64,000 nt of DNA, from assembly GCA_025531455.1 (NCBI GenBank), contig JAMYHL010000024.1:310001-374000 (forward strand), given 5' to 3'. The DNA comes from Apiotrichum sp. Y4204. Its lineage: Eukaryota; Basidiomycota; Tremellomycetes; Trichosporonales; Trichosporonaceae. The translations under genes were made by a program, and so were the position numbers. The stretch's first letter is position 1; every line of letters starts with the position of its first letter. The notes under the pieces were generated by a model. That model worked only from the letters and a program-made list of their open reading frames with translations. It was not told the origin of the DNA and did not search any database. Positions 23,369-35,316 of the stretch are shown here, piece by piece.

Positions 23369-25502
23369 ATGCGCTTCTTCCGCGCCCTTGCCCTCGCGGC
23401 GGCCGCACCACTCGCCACCGCCCTCCCGAAGATCACACGTACGGGAAAGTACTTGTATAACGAGGCAGGAGAGCGGTTCTACATCAAGGTGAGTGCGAGC
23501 TGTGACTGGGAGCGAGATGACCATCCCGGCTCGGATCGCTTAGTCGTCCGGGGAAGACGCTGACATGTAGGGCGTTGCGTACCAGCCCCAGGGCGAGCTC
23601 GCCGATTCGTCCACCGCCAACGAAGAAAAGTGAGTCCTCTGCCCCCCGGAACATCATCGTCCGACCTCGACGGTGCGCGGCGGCGACGGCTGCGGAGATC
23701 CTAAACTGCTGCGTTGCATACCGCTGCTGCGCTGGTGGCTGTTTACATTGTGTGATGGCCGGACCAGCGTGTGGAACGGAATGGCCGTGCGGCACAGCCC
23801 GCGCTACCCCAGCCGTTGACCATCGGTCCACTCCGCCTCCTCTCCAAAATGCCCGTTTAGGCAGAACATTGCTGACCACTCGTAGCGGCGGCTTCCCCGA
23901 GCCATCCTCGTTCGTCGACCCGCTGTCCAGCGGCGCCAACTGCACGCGCGACGTTCCGTTCCTCAAGCAGCTTGGCGTCAATGCAGTACGCGTGTACAGC
24001 GTGAACGCGCAGGCCAACCATGATGCATGCATGGCGACTCTCAACCAGGCTGGCATCTACGTCCTCCTCGACATCGCCCTGCCCCTCAACGGCTCGATCG
24101 ACCGCTCGTCGCCCGCTTGGACCACCAACCTCCTCGACCAGTACTTGACCACGATTAACGTCTTCTCCGCTTACCAGAACGTTCTGGGCTACAACATTGG
24201 CAATGAGGTCGTCACCCAGCCCTCGAACACTGACTCCCTTCGTAGGTCCCATTTTGTTGACTCACACTAACCTGCAGCCTTCGTCAAGGCTGCCGCCCGC
24301 GACGTCAAGGCCTACATCCGCAGCATCAACTCGACAGCTCTTGTCGGCTACGCCGCCACTGATGGCGCCGATGACTTCCGTACCTCGGTCGCCGAGTACC
24401 TTACCTGCGGCAACGAAACGGAGACGATAGACCTCTTTGGTGAGCCAAACAGCCCCCACCCGCCGTTCTAACAGCAGGCCTCAACAACTACGCATGGTGC
24501 GGCGACTCGTCCTACACCGGTTCCAAGTGGAACAATGTGGTTGAGGACTTTTCGCACATGAACGTTCCCGTGTACATGTCCGAGTTTGGTTGCGTTGAGG
24601 CCCTTCCCCGTCTGTTTACCGAGGTCAAGGCCCTGTACTCTACGCCGATGACGGATGTCTTTTCGGGCGGCATGGCCTTCTCCTACTTTGCCGCCAACAA
24701 CGGTCCCTACGCCCTTGTTGACGTTGGTTCGGACGGAAAGTAAGTTTGCTTGAATTTTTCGATTGTCCTGAATGCGATGCTGACGGGATCCAGGATCACC
24801 ACCAACGACGACTTCAACCGTTTGGCGACGCAGTTCAACGCCACTCAACCCCCGAACTCGCCCGCGGCGAGCAACGCGACTGCTCCGGCGGTTCAGTGTC
24901 CCCCGGAGAATGCCAACTTCCGTGCCAGCGACAAGCTTCCCCCGACACCGAATCCTGAGGTGTGCAACTGTGTCAACGACAAGTCGCTGGGCTGCCACAT
25001 CAAGCCGGCCACCTCGTCCGAGCCCCTGAAGATTGGTGCCCTCCTCGACTACACTTGCTCGCAGCTCGGCCAGCTCAACTCGACCACGACCTGCGAGGGC
25101 TCGATCGGCGGCAACGGCACCACTGGTGTCTACTCGCCGCTCTCGATGTGCTCGCCCGAGATCAAGCTCAACTGGGCTATGAGCGCGTACTGGATTGCGA
25201 CCGGTCTCAAGGACGACTCGTGCGACTTTTCCGGCAACGCGTCCCTCACTGCCAACAAGCCGCAGGACGCTAATGCCGCCAACCAGGCCGCCGACCAGTG
25301 TCTCGCCGGCAAGCCCCCTGTTCTCACCCCGACGGCCACCAACGCGCCTGCTCCTCCTGCAGAGACTGACCCCTCGAAGGTCCCCGAGTCCAAGCCCAGT
25401 GAACCCAGCAAGCCTGCCCCTGGCTCCTCTGCACAGGCCAACTCGCCTCGCCTCGCTGCCGCCTTTGCCCTTGCCCTCGGCGCCGGTCTCCTTGTTCTCT
25501 AG
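23369..25502 (+). CDS. GPI-anchored 1,3-beta-glucanosyltransferase (GH72, CBM43)
   Basis: Gas/Phr/Gel-type cell-wall enzyme that elongates beta-1,3-glucan. Exons: 23369-23488, 23571-23629, 23886-24241, 24278-24439, 24478-24739, 24794-25502; phases close to 555 aa. A signal peptide covers about residues 1-19. The GH72 catalytic pair is visible as NIGNE (acid/base, about Glu167) and YMSEFG (nucleophile, about Glu268). A Cys-rich CBM43/X8 module follows (CNCVNDKSLGCHI, LLDYTCSQ, YSPLSMCS). A Ser/Pro/Ala linker and a hydrophobic C-terminus give the GPI signal. Intron 2 is long (256 nt) and GC-rich. A second beta-glucan enzyme lies downstream on the same strand. GAS1-subfamily architecture; which paralogue is unknown. 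Confidence 0.95.
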
Positions 25503-26500
25503 GACAATGACATCAATGGACTATGAGATGTACTATACAGCTCTTTAATGAATGACTGCTGACGAGCATTGGACACCCGTATTGGGAACACCGATCTCGG
25601 TGTCTTAAGCATGAGCGACCCTGCCCGTTGGTAGGGTTTTATGTGACTGGGATGCGTAGACTGCCAGACAGGCACGCGACAGGGGCAGCTACCCCGGCAC
25701 CCTGGCGGCTGTGTTCGCCCGCTGCCCGTGGCTGAGGGAAGTGACCCTCAACCCCGAGAAAACAACAACAACAATTACTGTACAATAACCATATCCACCG
25801 CAGCAGAAGGCACCTTTGCATCCTCAAATGAGCACGACCCCAGATCCGACCCTTGCCCAGCGTCATCTCGCATGCCACCACCGGCGAGTCATTGCTGTAA
25901 TGAACAAGCCCACCAGTCGGGGGGTGCACCCCGAGCGCCGATCGCTGCACCCGAGCGCCGAGCTCCGAGACCGCCATGTCAAAGTCGTGGATACACAACC
26001 CAAGACCCAGCAGGGTCCTCTAATTCATTCATTCATGGAGAAACAAGGAACAAGGGCTGCGCAATGTGAATGGTGAACAATTGTTTGTTTGTTTGTACGT
26101 CGGTTATAGAGTTCGTTCATCCTCCAAACCACGCGGCCCCACAGCCAAGACCCACCAGGCCCACCAGCCACAACTCGCCATCTACACCAGTCATGGCCAG
26201 TCCGATGCGGGGCATGCGCGGTGCGAATGTCGGGTAGATCGTAGTCAGGGAAGATATAGATATGGCTGGCACTAGCGCATTGGTGGTGGTGGTTATCATT
26301 TCTTGGATTCTTGGCCCGATATGCAGGGTGACAAACAACAAAACATCAAAACAAACAATGAGAAGAGGAAAAAAAAAAAAAACATAAATTGCCGTTCTTG
26401 GGATCATCTAGCCAGCATCGACCTCTGAACAGCAGTCTTGTATCCCTGATCATATTGTATTCTTGATTCTTGATCCTTGATCGCACCCTCCCGATCCGCA
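25503..26500. other. Intergenic between the two glucan enzymes
   Basis: About 1 kb with the presumed promoter of the GH5 gene. Contains a short direct repeat of the type ACCCCGAGCGCCGA near 25926-25962 and an A14 run at 26369-26382. No gene recognised. Confidence 0.6.
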
Positions 26501-29500
26501 ATGGCGTACCAACCAGTCGGACAGGTGAGTCTCCCCACTCTCGGCGCCAAGGCGTGCCGAAGGAGTGCGTTCGGTGGCCACTCTGCGCCGCAGCGCGCAG
26601 CACACCGCCCAGATTGAGATCCGATATCCACAGATCCAGAGCTGACATGTCCAACCACTCTCTGTTTGTCCATCTCTTGCTCCCCCATTGTCCGCTGTGT
26701 CCTGCAATCGATTCGGTCATGCTGTGCGCTCCGAATCTCTGGATCTCTGAATCTCAATCTCTGTCGGTACTCGGTCCCTCGGCCCGATTTCCCGGGATCC
26801 CTGTATGTCTGTACGTGCGCGTTGATAATCGATCTATCGATCGTGTCTCGCCCATTTGGCCATTTGTCCGTGCGCTCTCACTCAAATCCGCATGTTGTTG
26901 TTGTTGAATGTTGCGCGTGCACTCAAACTCGCCCCCTGCCGATTTCCTCAATCCCTCCACACCCTCTGCCGTCATCCTCCCTCCCCACGTACGCCTGCCG
27001 TGCCTCACCGAATCCAATGTGTCCCACTCCCGCAATATGGGTACCACCCTGCTGGCTGCTGGCATGCTGGATCTCGCGCCTCTTGCGCTCTCGCGTTTCC
27101 GCGCGTGCCTTGCGTTTCCACTGCCTCTCTGAATCTCTGATCTCGGACATCGGCTTGTGCTGCTCTGACGTTGTCCGTGCGATTCGTGCCTCTCCTCTGT
27201 CGCACCAATGTACCCCTTCCAACTGTCGGCACATTACGACTCCGCACTGCTTACTGCGCGCGCCCGCCCGCACACTTCCTTTTCCACACATCCCCATGTA
27301 TCAATGCCCGCCATCGTACTGCATACTCTGCACCACGCCACCTCCCACTGTTGATCTATAATCTCTTGGCCCACCGCGTGTCCCCGTCCCCCGAAATTCT
27401 ATAATTCTATATCTCCCCTTCCCACTCTTATACCCCCTCTAGCACGCGCCCCAGGCGTACAACTACAACTCGTTTTCCCCGCGCTCCTCGTACGACACGG
27501 CCGCGAGCCACCCCCGCGCAATGCAGCATACCGACAGCGAACGCGCCCTCATGGGCTCGGCCACCCCGCAGAAAGAGGGCTATGTCGCCCACGAGCCGCA
27601 CAGCGTCCCCCGCGCGCGCCGCTCAAAAAAGTGGTGGTGGGTCGGCGGCATCCTCGCCGCCCTGGTTGTCATTGGCGCGGTCCTCGGCGGCGTGCTCGGA
27701 ACCCAGCTCAACAAGAATAAGGATAACAGCAAATCGGCAAGTGGCGGCGCCGACAAGCCCGGATCCGCGGGCAAGGCCGAGAACGGCGCAGACGGGTCCA
27801 CTGTCAATACCGATAACGGCTCGTTCATCTATGTCAACAAGTTTGGTGGATCGTGGGCCGTCGACCCCGCGAACCCGTACAATGTGAGTGGATGTCGGCG
27901 GGGGAGATTGTTGTGGTGTCCTGCTGGGTGGACCCACTGCGCGGGACCACTGGGCCCACCATTGCGTCACTTGCTTCACATACATCAGTCCACAGATCCC
28001 CAGACGGCGCTAACGACAGACATCTGGCCAAGCGCAGGAGGGCGTGCCCCGCCTCACGGAGAAGTGGACATGGGGCAAGGACCCGATCCGCGGGTGAGTA
28101 GAGCACGGGAAGAAGAAATTGAGAATGTCTTGGGATTCTTGGACTTTCTTGGGACTTGGTCGTGGGGAGTGTGAAGCCCAAAAACCCAATGTGGCGTGGC
28201 GCCATTTTCTGTAACTCTTGTCCGCAGTCGTGCTGACGTCACAGCGTAAACCTCGGCGGATGGCTGGTGACTGAGCGTAAGTTGCAATCTACTCTGCCTC
28301 GGCTGTGTGTTTACTCACCTCAGCGTTCATTGTGCCGTACCTCTATGAGGCGTACCAGAACTCGACGCCGCAGGCTGTCGACGAGTACACGCTCTCGCAG
28401 GCGATGGGGTCCGATCTGGCGGCCAAGATGGAGGAGCACTACCAGACATTTATCACCGAGCAGGACTTTGCGGAGATTGCGCAGGCCGGGCTCAACTGGG
28501 TGCGCGTGCCGATCGGCTTTTGGGCCCTGGAGACGTGGGACGACGAGCCGTACCTCGAGCGCGTGTCGTGGAAGTACTTTCTCAAGGCGATCGAGTGGGC
28601 GCGCAAGTACGGTCTGCGCCTGGTGATGGACCTGCACGCGCTTCCCGGGTCGCAGAACGGGTGGAACCACTCGGGCCGCGGCGACGGCGTTAACTGGATG
28701 TACGGCGTGATGGGGCTTGTGAACGCCGAGCGCTCGCTCGAGATCCTCCGCAGCCTCGTGCAGTTTGTCTCCCAGCCGGGAATCAAAGAAGTCATCCCCG
28801 TCCTCAGCCTCGTCAACGAACTCCCCAATGTCCCTGCCATGAACCCCCACCTAACGCAGGACGCCGCGGGCACCTTTTACCTCAAGGCATACGACATGAT
28901 CCGCGAGATCACGGGAACAGGAGAGGGCAACGGCCCTGTCCTGGCGTTCCACGACGGCTTCCTCCCAATGAGCGACTGGCAGGGTTTCCTGAAGGGCGCC
29001 GACCGCCTGGCGCTCGACCAGCACCAGTACCTCGCATTCGGGGAGGGCAACCAGACTCCGCGGTCGGGTATTTCGCACGCCCAGTCCGCGTGCAGCTGGG
29101 GCCAAGCGACAAACGACACGCAGCGCGATTTCGGCATTGTGCTCGGCGGCGAGTGGTCGCTCGCCATGAGCGACTGCGGCAAGTGGCTGAACGGCGTGCA
29201 GAACACAAACTCGTACGACAAGATCAACGCCGCTACGGGAGGGTGTAAGCCGCTCGACGAGTACATGAAGTGGGACCAGGAGTTCAAGGACGGCCTGAAA
29301 GAGTACATGATGGCGTCGATGGATGCGCTCCAGAACTGGTTCTTCTGGACGTGGAAGATTGGGAACTCTACGGAATTCGGATACCCTACCTCGCCAATGT
29401 GGCACTACCGCCTCGGGTGGAAGGAGGGCTGGATCCCAGAGGACCCGCGTACGGCTGGCGGATTCTGCCGCGCAAAGGGCTACTGCCAGGACTGCCAGGA

Positions 29501-29862
29501 GGTGCGTACAAGTCTATATTCCCCATTTCTGACCCCAGTTCAACCTCGAGTATCCCGCCTCGGCGACTGGCGGCGTCGCGTCCCCGACAATCGCCCCGGA
29601 CCAGGTGCAAAAGTACGGCACGTGGCCGCCGACGTCGATGGGCCCCATCAACGGCACGCAGATGGCCTTCCTCCCGACTCTTACGCAGACGGGCACGCCG
29701 CTCACCCTCCCCAACCCCACGCCGGCACCGAGCGGCGCCAACGGCTGGGCGTTCCCCAACGACAACAAGCCCGCCTTTGTCACTGTTTCCGGCTGCTCGT
29801 ACCTCGACCCGTACAACACTGGCGGCGCGCAGGTCCCGACTGCCGCGTGCACCGGAGCTTAA
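26501..29862 (+). CDS. Membrane-anchored exo-1,3-beta-glucanase (GH5_9)
   Basis: Exons: 26501-26524, 27443-27883, 28020-28093, 28245-28276, 28324-29501, 29539-29862; phases close to 690 aa. A cytosolic Gln/Tyr/Ser-rich N-terminus and an RRSKK basic patch precede one transmembrane helix (about 75-95), making a type II membrane protein. A Gly/Lys/Asn linker leads to the GH5 domain: IRGVNLGGWLV, WVRVPIGFWAL, LHALPGSQNGWNHSG, SLVNEL (acid/base Glu; the following residue is Leu, not the usual Pro) and GGEWS (nucleophile Glu). A Ser/Pro/Thr-rich tail follows. Similar anchored exoglucanases (yeast Exg2, Cryptococcus Exg-type) trim wall beta-glucan. The first intron is 918 nt. A start at 27521 without it is the alternative, but exon 1 splices cleanly and in frame. 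Confidence 0.9.
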
Positions 29863-30108
29863 GCACCGGAGCCAAAGCAATCTGCAGCCCAAGGTATTTG
29901 TATCAGTCTCGCATCTGCCTCTTCTCGCCCACCTGTATTGCATATAGTGTAATAGTACTACATCTCTGGCACAGGACATTGGGCTCGTGCATAGATAGGC
30001 GCTATGAAGGACAATCGTATCAGTCTAGGGAATAGGAACGCGAGTGGGAATAGGGAGCTCATCGAGTCGTGGCGTGAACGAGGGCAGCTCGGTGTACATT
30101 TTATGTTG

Positions 30109-31482
30109 TTATACCATTGCACCAGCGGTGGGGCGCGCAGGCGTGGTGCCGGGCGGGTACGTCGTTTGGAAGCTGGGGGACGGGTACGTCGGGTCGGTGT
30201 GCGTCGTCGCGAGGCTTCCGCCGTCCTGCAGCGGCACTTGGTCAGACTCGGTACCCGACGTCGCGCGGCGGTGGTGTAGCGGAATATCCTCGTTGGTGAT
30301 GCGTGGGGGGTACGGCCGCCAAGACTGGACATCGTGGATTGCCTGCTGTCAGAATGAGGGGAAAGCTGGGTAGAATCACTCCACTCACAGGGTAGTACTG
30401 CCTGTATGCCCACCAGCCGGTGAGGAGGCCGACGATCGCGCCGGCAATGACATCCGTCGCGTGGTGGCGGTAGTCCATTGTGCGCGACACGGACACGAGC
30501 GAGCAGCACGAGACGGGGATGAGGAGGATCCACGACTTGAACGTGTATCCGCGCTTGTTGGCGATGCGGAATTCTGCCGTCAGCGGAGGGGGGAAAGAAG
30601 GATGGCGCACTGCTTTGCGCCCCGAGACAGCGGATACCTCCCCTGCGCTCGGAGGGGCTCAGCACCGCACAGCGCACTCACTTGCGGCGAGGTAGAGAAA
30701 CAGATACGTCATGCCCGTCCACGCAAAGCTCGAGTGTCCGGAGGGGAACGAGCGGAATCCCTCGCGCAGGAGGTGTTCCCGGCCGCATACGTGCCAGGAG
30801 GTGAGGCCGTGGACGGGATTCGCAATGTCGGGGGGGAGCTGGCAGCGGTCGAAAAAGTCTGGACGGGGGCGGCCCACGGTGATCTTGATAATGTCGGTAA
30901 ACGTCACGCAGAGGCCTAGCCCGAGGACCAGGCCGAGAATGCCATTATGTGCGTCCCAGAACGAGCGCTGGATCGCGCTTTCGTCAGAATTGCAGACGGA
31001 AGAGTACTCACGCAATGGCGACGATGATGAGCGCCGGGATGATACCACAGGTCACGGCCAACAACCACACGGGGATGCGCTCGTGGACCGCGTATGGGTG
31101 CGCGAGCGACGTGTCCGTCACGTCAAAGAGGCGGCGGTAGCCCTCGATCTTGTCTAGAAGGTAGAAGATGCCCTGGGGTTAGTCGTGCCGCGGTTGGTAA
31201 AGTGTACGCGAGGTGCGCCGTAGGCCTTTCTCCGGCTGGACCTCGGGGCCCCTGGAGATCGCTGACTCAGGCCGGTTTAGGTCTTGGGATGAAATCCCGT
31301 GGCCCAATGGTCAGAAGTGAGAGACGCGCACTCGCTCCTATTCGACGTTCAAATGTCGCACGACCACTCACCCATAGGAAGATTGAAAGCACCCAGTCGG
31401 GGAGGTAGCTCCAGAACACGCGGACGGTGTACGGTTTTGAGCTTGTGGTCGAGCCTCTGCCTTGCGCAAATTTCAACTTCAT
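30109..31482 (-). CDS. PAP2-family lipid phosphatase (DPP1/LPP1-like)
   Basis: Diacylglycerol-pyrophosphate/phosphatidate phosphatase. Exons (minus): 31482-31372, 31172-31012, 30977-30682, 30573-30389, 30342-30109; phases close to 328 aa. The three phosphatase motifs are intact: KITVGRPRP (motif 1), FPSGHSS (motif 2, catalytic His) and SRTMDYRHHATDV (motif 3, nucleophile His plus Asp). About six hydrophobic helices, including IPVWLLAVTCGIIPALIIVAI and VIAGAIVGLLTGWWAY, make it an ER/Golgi or vacuolar integral membrane enzyme. The C-terminal about 75 residues are hydrophilic, Pro/Thr-rich. The first intron is longer than usual (199 nt). Converges with the GH5 gene. Confidence 0.93.
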
Positions 31483-33082
31483 CCTTGCCGCGGATAAGCT
31501 GGGTGAGGACGTGAGGAATTGGAGTGCGGATGCGGTGGCAAGCGATGTGGATGTGGAAACGAGTGTGGATTAAAAGTCGGGGGGGGGGGGGGGGGGGGGG
31601 GGGAGACAAATTGGCCGAGTCGTGCGCAGGCAGTGGCGGTGCGACTGCGACGGGTGGCGAGGTGGGGAGGGTGTCGATGAGAAGTGCAAGGCAGAGAGGA
31701 ATGTGACCGTCGAAGAGGGAGGAACAAACAGCAAGATTGGATGGATGGAGGAGCAAAAGGTGATGGGATGAAAGGAGGTTGCAGTGTTGCGAGAGGGGGG
31801 GGTGAGGACACAAGACCACTTGGGATATCGTCTGTTTGAATATGGAATTCGTCTGTGCATCTCATTTCCCTCTCATTCCGGTGTCTCACAGCCTCTCCCT
31901 CCTTCTCTTCCCCTTCACATGCACAGTCACCTTCGCTCGCGCTTAAACCTCCCCTGCTTCACATCTAGACCATCGACCATGTCTCTCGTGCGACTGGTTG
32001 GTTGGCTACTTTTTGGGATCTGGGATTAGAGCTCGCTTCAGAGTTTGCGATGACGTTCATGCGCTCATTCCACCTGGCAACCTGGGCATCTGGCCATTTG
32101 GGCTCGGACATGTGGCCCACTGCCCCTTGGCCGCCAAGAAGTGCTGCGGTCACACGACCGTGCGCCGTGCGCTGTGCATGCCCGCGTGCCCGCCGCAGCA
32201 CACGGCGAAAATGGACCCACCCTCCATCTCCGTCCCTCCGCGCGTCACGCAACAATCTCAAGAATAACTTGCACGGCTCCACCTCGAGGGGATTTCACAA
32301 ACCAACAATCAACGAGAACAACAAGAAACGAACGTGACTGCTGCATACCCCCACTCTGGCCACTCAGAGCCTCAGAGTCATCTACGGTTGAGCTGAAAAC
32401 TGCCATCAGACGCCGAAAATAGCCCGTCTAGCGCCACACGGGCGCTTGGACGCTCGGACGCTCGCTTGCTCTTCCCTGCGGGGCGCAAGGCTAGAAGCAG
32501 CCCAGACGCGCCAAACGCCGATCGATCCCATGGCCATGGATCCCATGGATCGCTTAGCCTGCAGCCTGAAGGGGCACAGGCTATGCAGCTTGCAGAGTGA
32601 CGCACGAGCTGCGAATAGAAGAGCAGCGAACAGCTTAGAGTGGTGGGGCCCTGCTTCTGGGGCACGCCTTGGGCGCTCCAGCGAGCGTTCCGCGCCAGTT
32701 GCGCCCTTGCCGCCCTGCGTTTCAGCCCGTGCCACATCTTGGGATCTGAGTAGCAAGATGCTTTTATGTAACCGAATATTCTGTTATGTAAAACGTAAAT
32801 GGCAATTCGGAACACGTGCTTTGCGGAGATTCGTTTAATCCCCGTTACTGGTGTTGTTTTGGTGTTTCACTTTCCTGATCGAGCAACAAGAGGTACAGCA
32901 AGTACACAAAAGGGCAATTCCACTGGACGGGAAGAGAGCAGAAGACCCAGACCACAAAGGGCTGGAACATCAGCAGAGAGAGAGAGCGGGGGGAGGTGGG
33001 GGGGCAAAGAGTTACTCGTCACTCGTCACTCGTTACGTTCTTCCAACTCTCCCTCTATCCTTCACCACATCTCTGCGCGAAC
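31483..33082. other. Intergenic, divergent region of the PAP2 and IPMK genes
   Basis: 1.6 kb between the divergent PAP2 and kinase genes. Holds a 25-G homopolymer near the PAP2 start, and triple ACTCGTC repeats at about 33014-33035 just before the kinase start. No gene seen; minus-strand open frames here are Pro/Ser/His-rich and look random. Confidence 0.6.
31579..31603 (+). repeat. Homopolymer of 25 G
   Basis: Uninterrupted G run about 97 bp upstream of the PAP2 start codon (a C run on the coding strand). Length may vary between isolates or be affected by sequencing; it can form G-quadruplex. Confidence 0.85.
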
Positions 33083-35145
33083 ATGTCCGCCGCACCCGAC
33101 CAGCCCACACCGGTCCCCGCAGCAGTCACCGTGCAGCCCGCTCCCGATGCTGTCGCGGCTGTCGCGGCTGACCCCGTCACTGCCGCCGCCGCGGGCAGCG
33201 CGGACCTCCTCCAGCCCGCTGCTGCCGCCGCGCCGATCCGCGCCGCGTCCCCCCTCGAACACCAGGTGGCAGGGCACGGCGGCGTGATGGAGGACGAGAG
33301 CGGCGAGCTCGTCATCAAGGTGTGTGCTGAGAGTCTCGTGTTGAAAGACACGCGACGTCTCATCCACGGACTCGGCGCCAATCCTCCGAGACTTGACTGA
33401 CTCCGCAGCCCGCACTCCCCCGCGAAATCGCCTTTTACCAGCTCATCGCCTCGGCGCCGCGCTCGTCCCCGCTTGCCGGCCTGCGGTCCTTTACGCCAAA
33501 GTTTATCGGCACGCTGCGCCTCGCGGGGCGCGACGCCGGCAGCGGCCAGATTGCGCCGATTCCGGGGGCGAGCGACGTACCCGAGGTAAGTGCTACAACG
33601 CTGCAATGCTGCAAGGCTGTGAAGATGCTGCAAGGCTGTGAAGCAGGCTGCAGTCAAGCGGTGGGGAGGTGGAGCTCGGGCCGCGAAAGCCTCTTTCTTC
33701 TCCATTCTCTTGTCGCCTCTCGTGAACAGCGCGGCTCGGCGCGCGGATCGCCTTGCGGATCCATGCGGATCCCAGCGCCGGGGCCAGATACGGAAACTCG
33801 CCGCGCCCAGAGCGGAAAGTGTGACGGCGCCGAAGCGTAAGCTGTAACTTCTACAAGTCCGAATGCGGCTACATTGATGGCTGCTTTCGGCACTCGCGCG
33901 CCGCAGCCAGTGTCGCCGATACGAGACAGCTCCACGGATCCATGGGATTCAAGGAAATCCTGCCGGCGCATATCGCACCGACCCTATCTGACTGCCGAGC
34001 TTGGCAGCCCACTCCCCGCGCCAACCCCCGAGTCCCCACATGCCCCCACATGCCCCAGCTCCTCGCTCCCAGCTCCCCACTAACCCGCAGTCGGTCGTGC
34101 TCGAGAACCTCGCCGCGCCGTTTACGCGCCCGTGCGTCATGGACATCAAGCTCGGGACGTTGCTGCATGGGCCGGACGCGACGCCCGAAAAGGCTGCCCG
34201 TATGGAGAAGAAGGCGCGCGAGAGCACCATTGGGAAGAAGGGGATGCGCATGACGGGCTCCAAGGTGCGTACTTGCCCAGATACCCAGTCCTCTGCTTTT
34301 GGGGCAAGGCACAGATACTACAGATACTAACCCCTTAGACGTGGCACGAGCCGACACAGGCGTGGATCGAAACGCCCCGCTCGTTCGGGTACGCGATGAC
34401 GCCCGAGCGCCTCCCAGAGGGCATGGTACGCTTCTTCCCGCTGCCCACTGACGTGCTCCCTTACCTTTCGGACGAAGCGGCCGAAGCCGAGCCCGAGCCC
34501 GAAGCCGGAGCCGGAGCCGAGACCCAACACGCCTCAACCTCCGCGAGGACCTTCACGGGACACGCGATGCCCGCCCGCCTGACCCTCCGCGTCCTCATCG
34601 CGCTCGACGAGCACCTCGCGCGCCTCGAGGCCGCGCTGCAGCGCCTTGAGATCCGCGCCGTCGGCGCCTCCCTGCTTGTCGTGTACGAGGGCGATGCGGC
34701 CCGCCTCGCGTCCGCCTTTGAGCGGTACGACGCGCGCCGCGTCGCCCGCGCGGCGCGCAGCCTCGCCGATGTCGGCGGGCACGAGCACGCTCTCGGAGAC
34801 GAGATTGATCCCGACTCGGAGGACGACGATGAGGATGTGGACGAGTTTGACGACGAGGACGAAGATGAAGACGACGACGACGACGACGACGACGGGACAA
34901 AGGCGGATGCGCGGCGCGCGGCGCGCGCGCCCCCGCTCACTGTCCGTTTGATTGATTTCGCGCACACGTGGCTTGCGCAGGGCGAGGGACCCGACGCGGG
35001 CGTGCTCTTTGGCCTTGAGACGGTGCGCGCGCTCGTGGCGGGGCGTATTGCGGAGGTGCGCGCATGGATGGCTGAGAATGAGCCGGCGGCGGCGGCGCAA
35101 GCTCCCCAAGCTTCTGCTTCTGCTGCTTCTGCCCAGGCCCCGTGA
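33083..35145 (+). CDS. ARG82: Inositol polyphosphate multikinase (Arg82/IPK2-like)
   Basis: IPK-family kinase that phosphorylates InsP3/InsP4 and, in fungi, links phosphate and arginine control. Exons: 33083-33319, 33409-33585, 34091-34264, 34339-35145; phases close to 464 aa. Signature PCVMDIKLG (the PxxxDxKxG substrate-binding motif, about 152-160), LLVVYEG (the SSLL-like strand) and RLIDFAHT (the IDF metal-binding Asp, about 405). A run of about 30 mostly Asp/Glu residues lies between the last two. Yeast Arg82 also has a poly-Asp segment, linked to Mcm1/Arg80 contact. The N-terminal about 60 residues are Ala/Pro/Val-rich. Intron 2 is long (505 nt) and holds a tandem repeat. The ATG at 33083 follows a short leader. 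Confidence 0.9.
33606..33643 (+). repeat. 19-bp tandem duplication in an IPMK intron
   Basis: Two perfect, adjacent 19-bp copies (33606-33624 and 33625-33643) of a unit beginning ATGCTGCAAGG, inside the 505-nt intron 33586-34090. A related CAGGCTGCAG follows. Probably a recent slippage or duplication that lengthened the intron. Confidence 0.85.
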
Positions 35146-35316
35146 TCCTTCCATGGACCCGGACTCGCCTCGGAACAGTAGTAGCATCTGTACAATATGT
35201 ATGTATACAACCGCGGCACTCGCCGCTACAGATATAGGTATCGATAGAAGAAATGCGTATTTCGTCATGTTCGTGAGTCCGCTGCACATCTGCTGCACAT
35301 CCGCTGCACTGCCTGC

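Noticed and set aside
26501..29862. GH5 protein as catalytically dead because NEP reads NEL
   Set aside because: The catalytic Glu itself is present; only the following Pro differs, which is tolerated in related enzymes.
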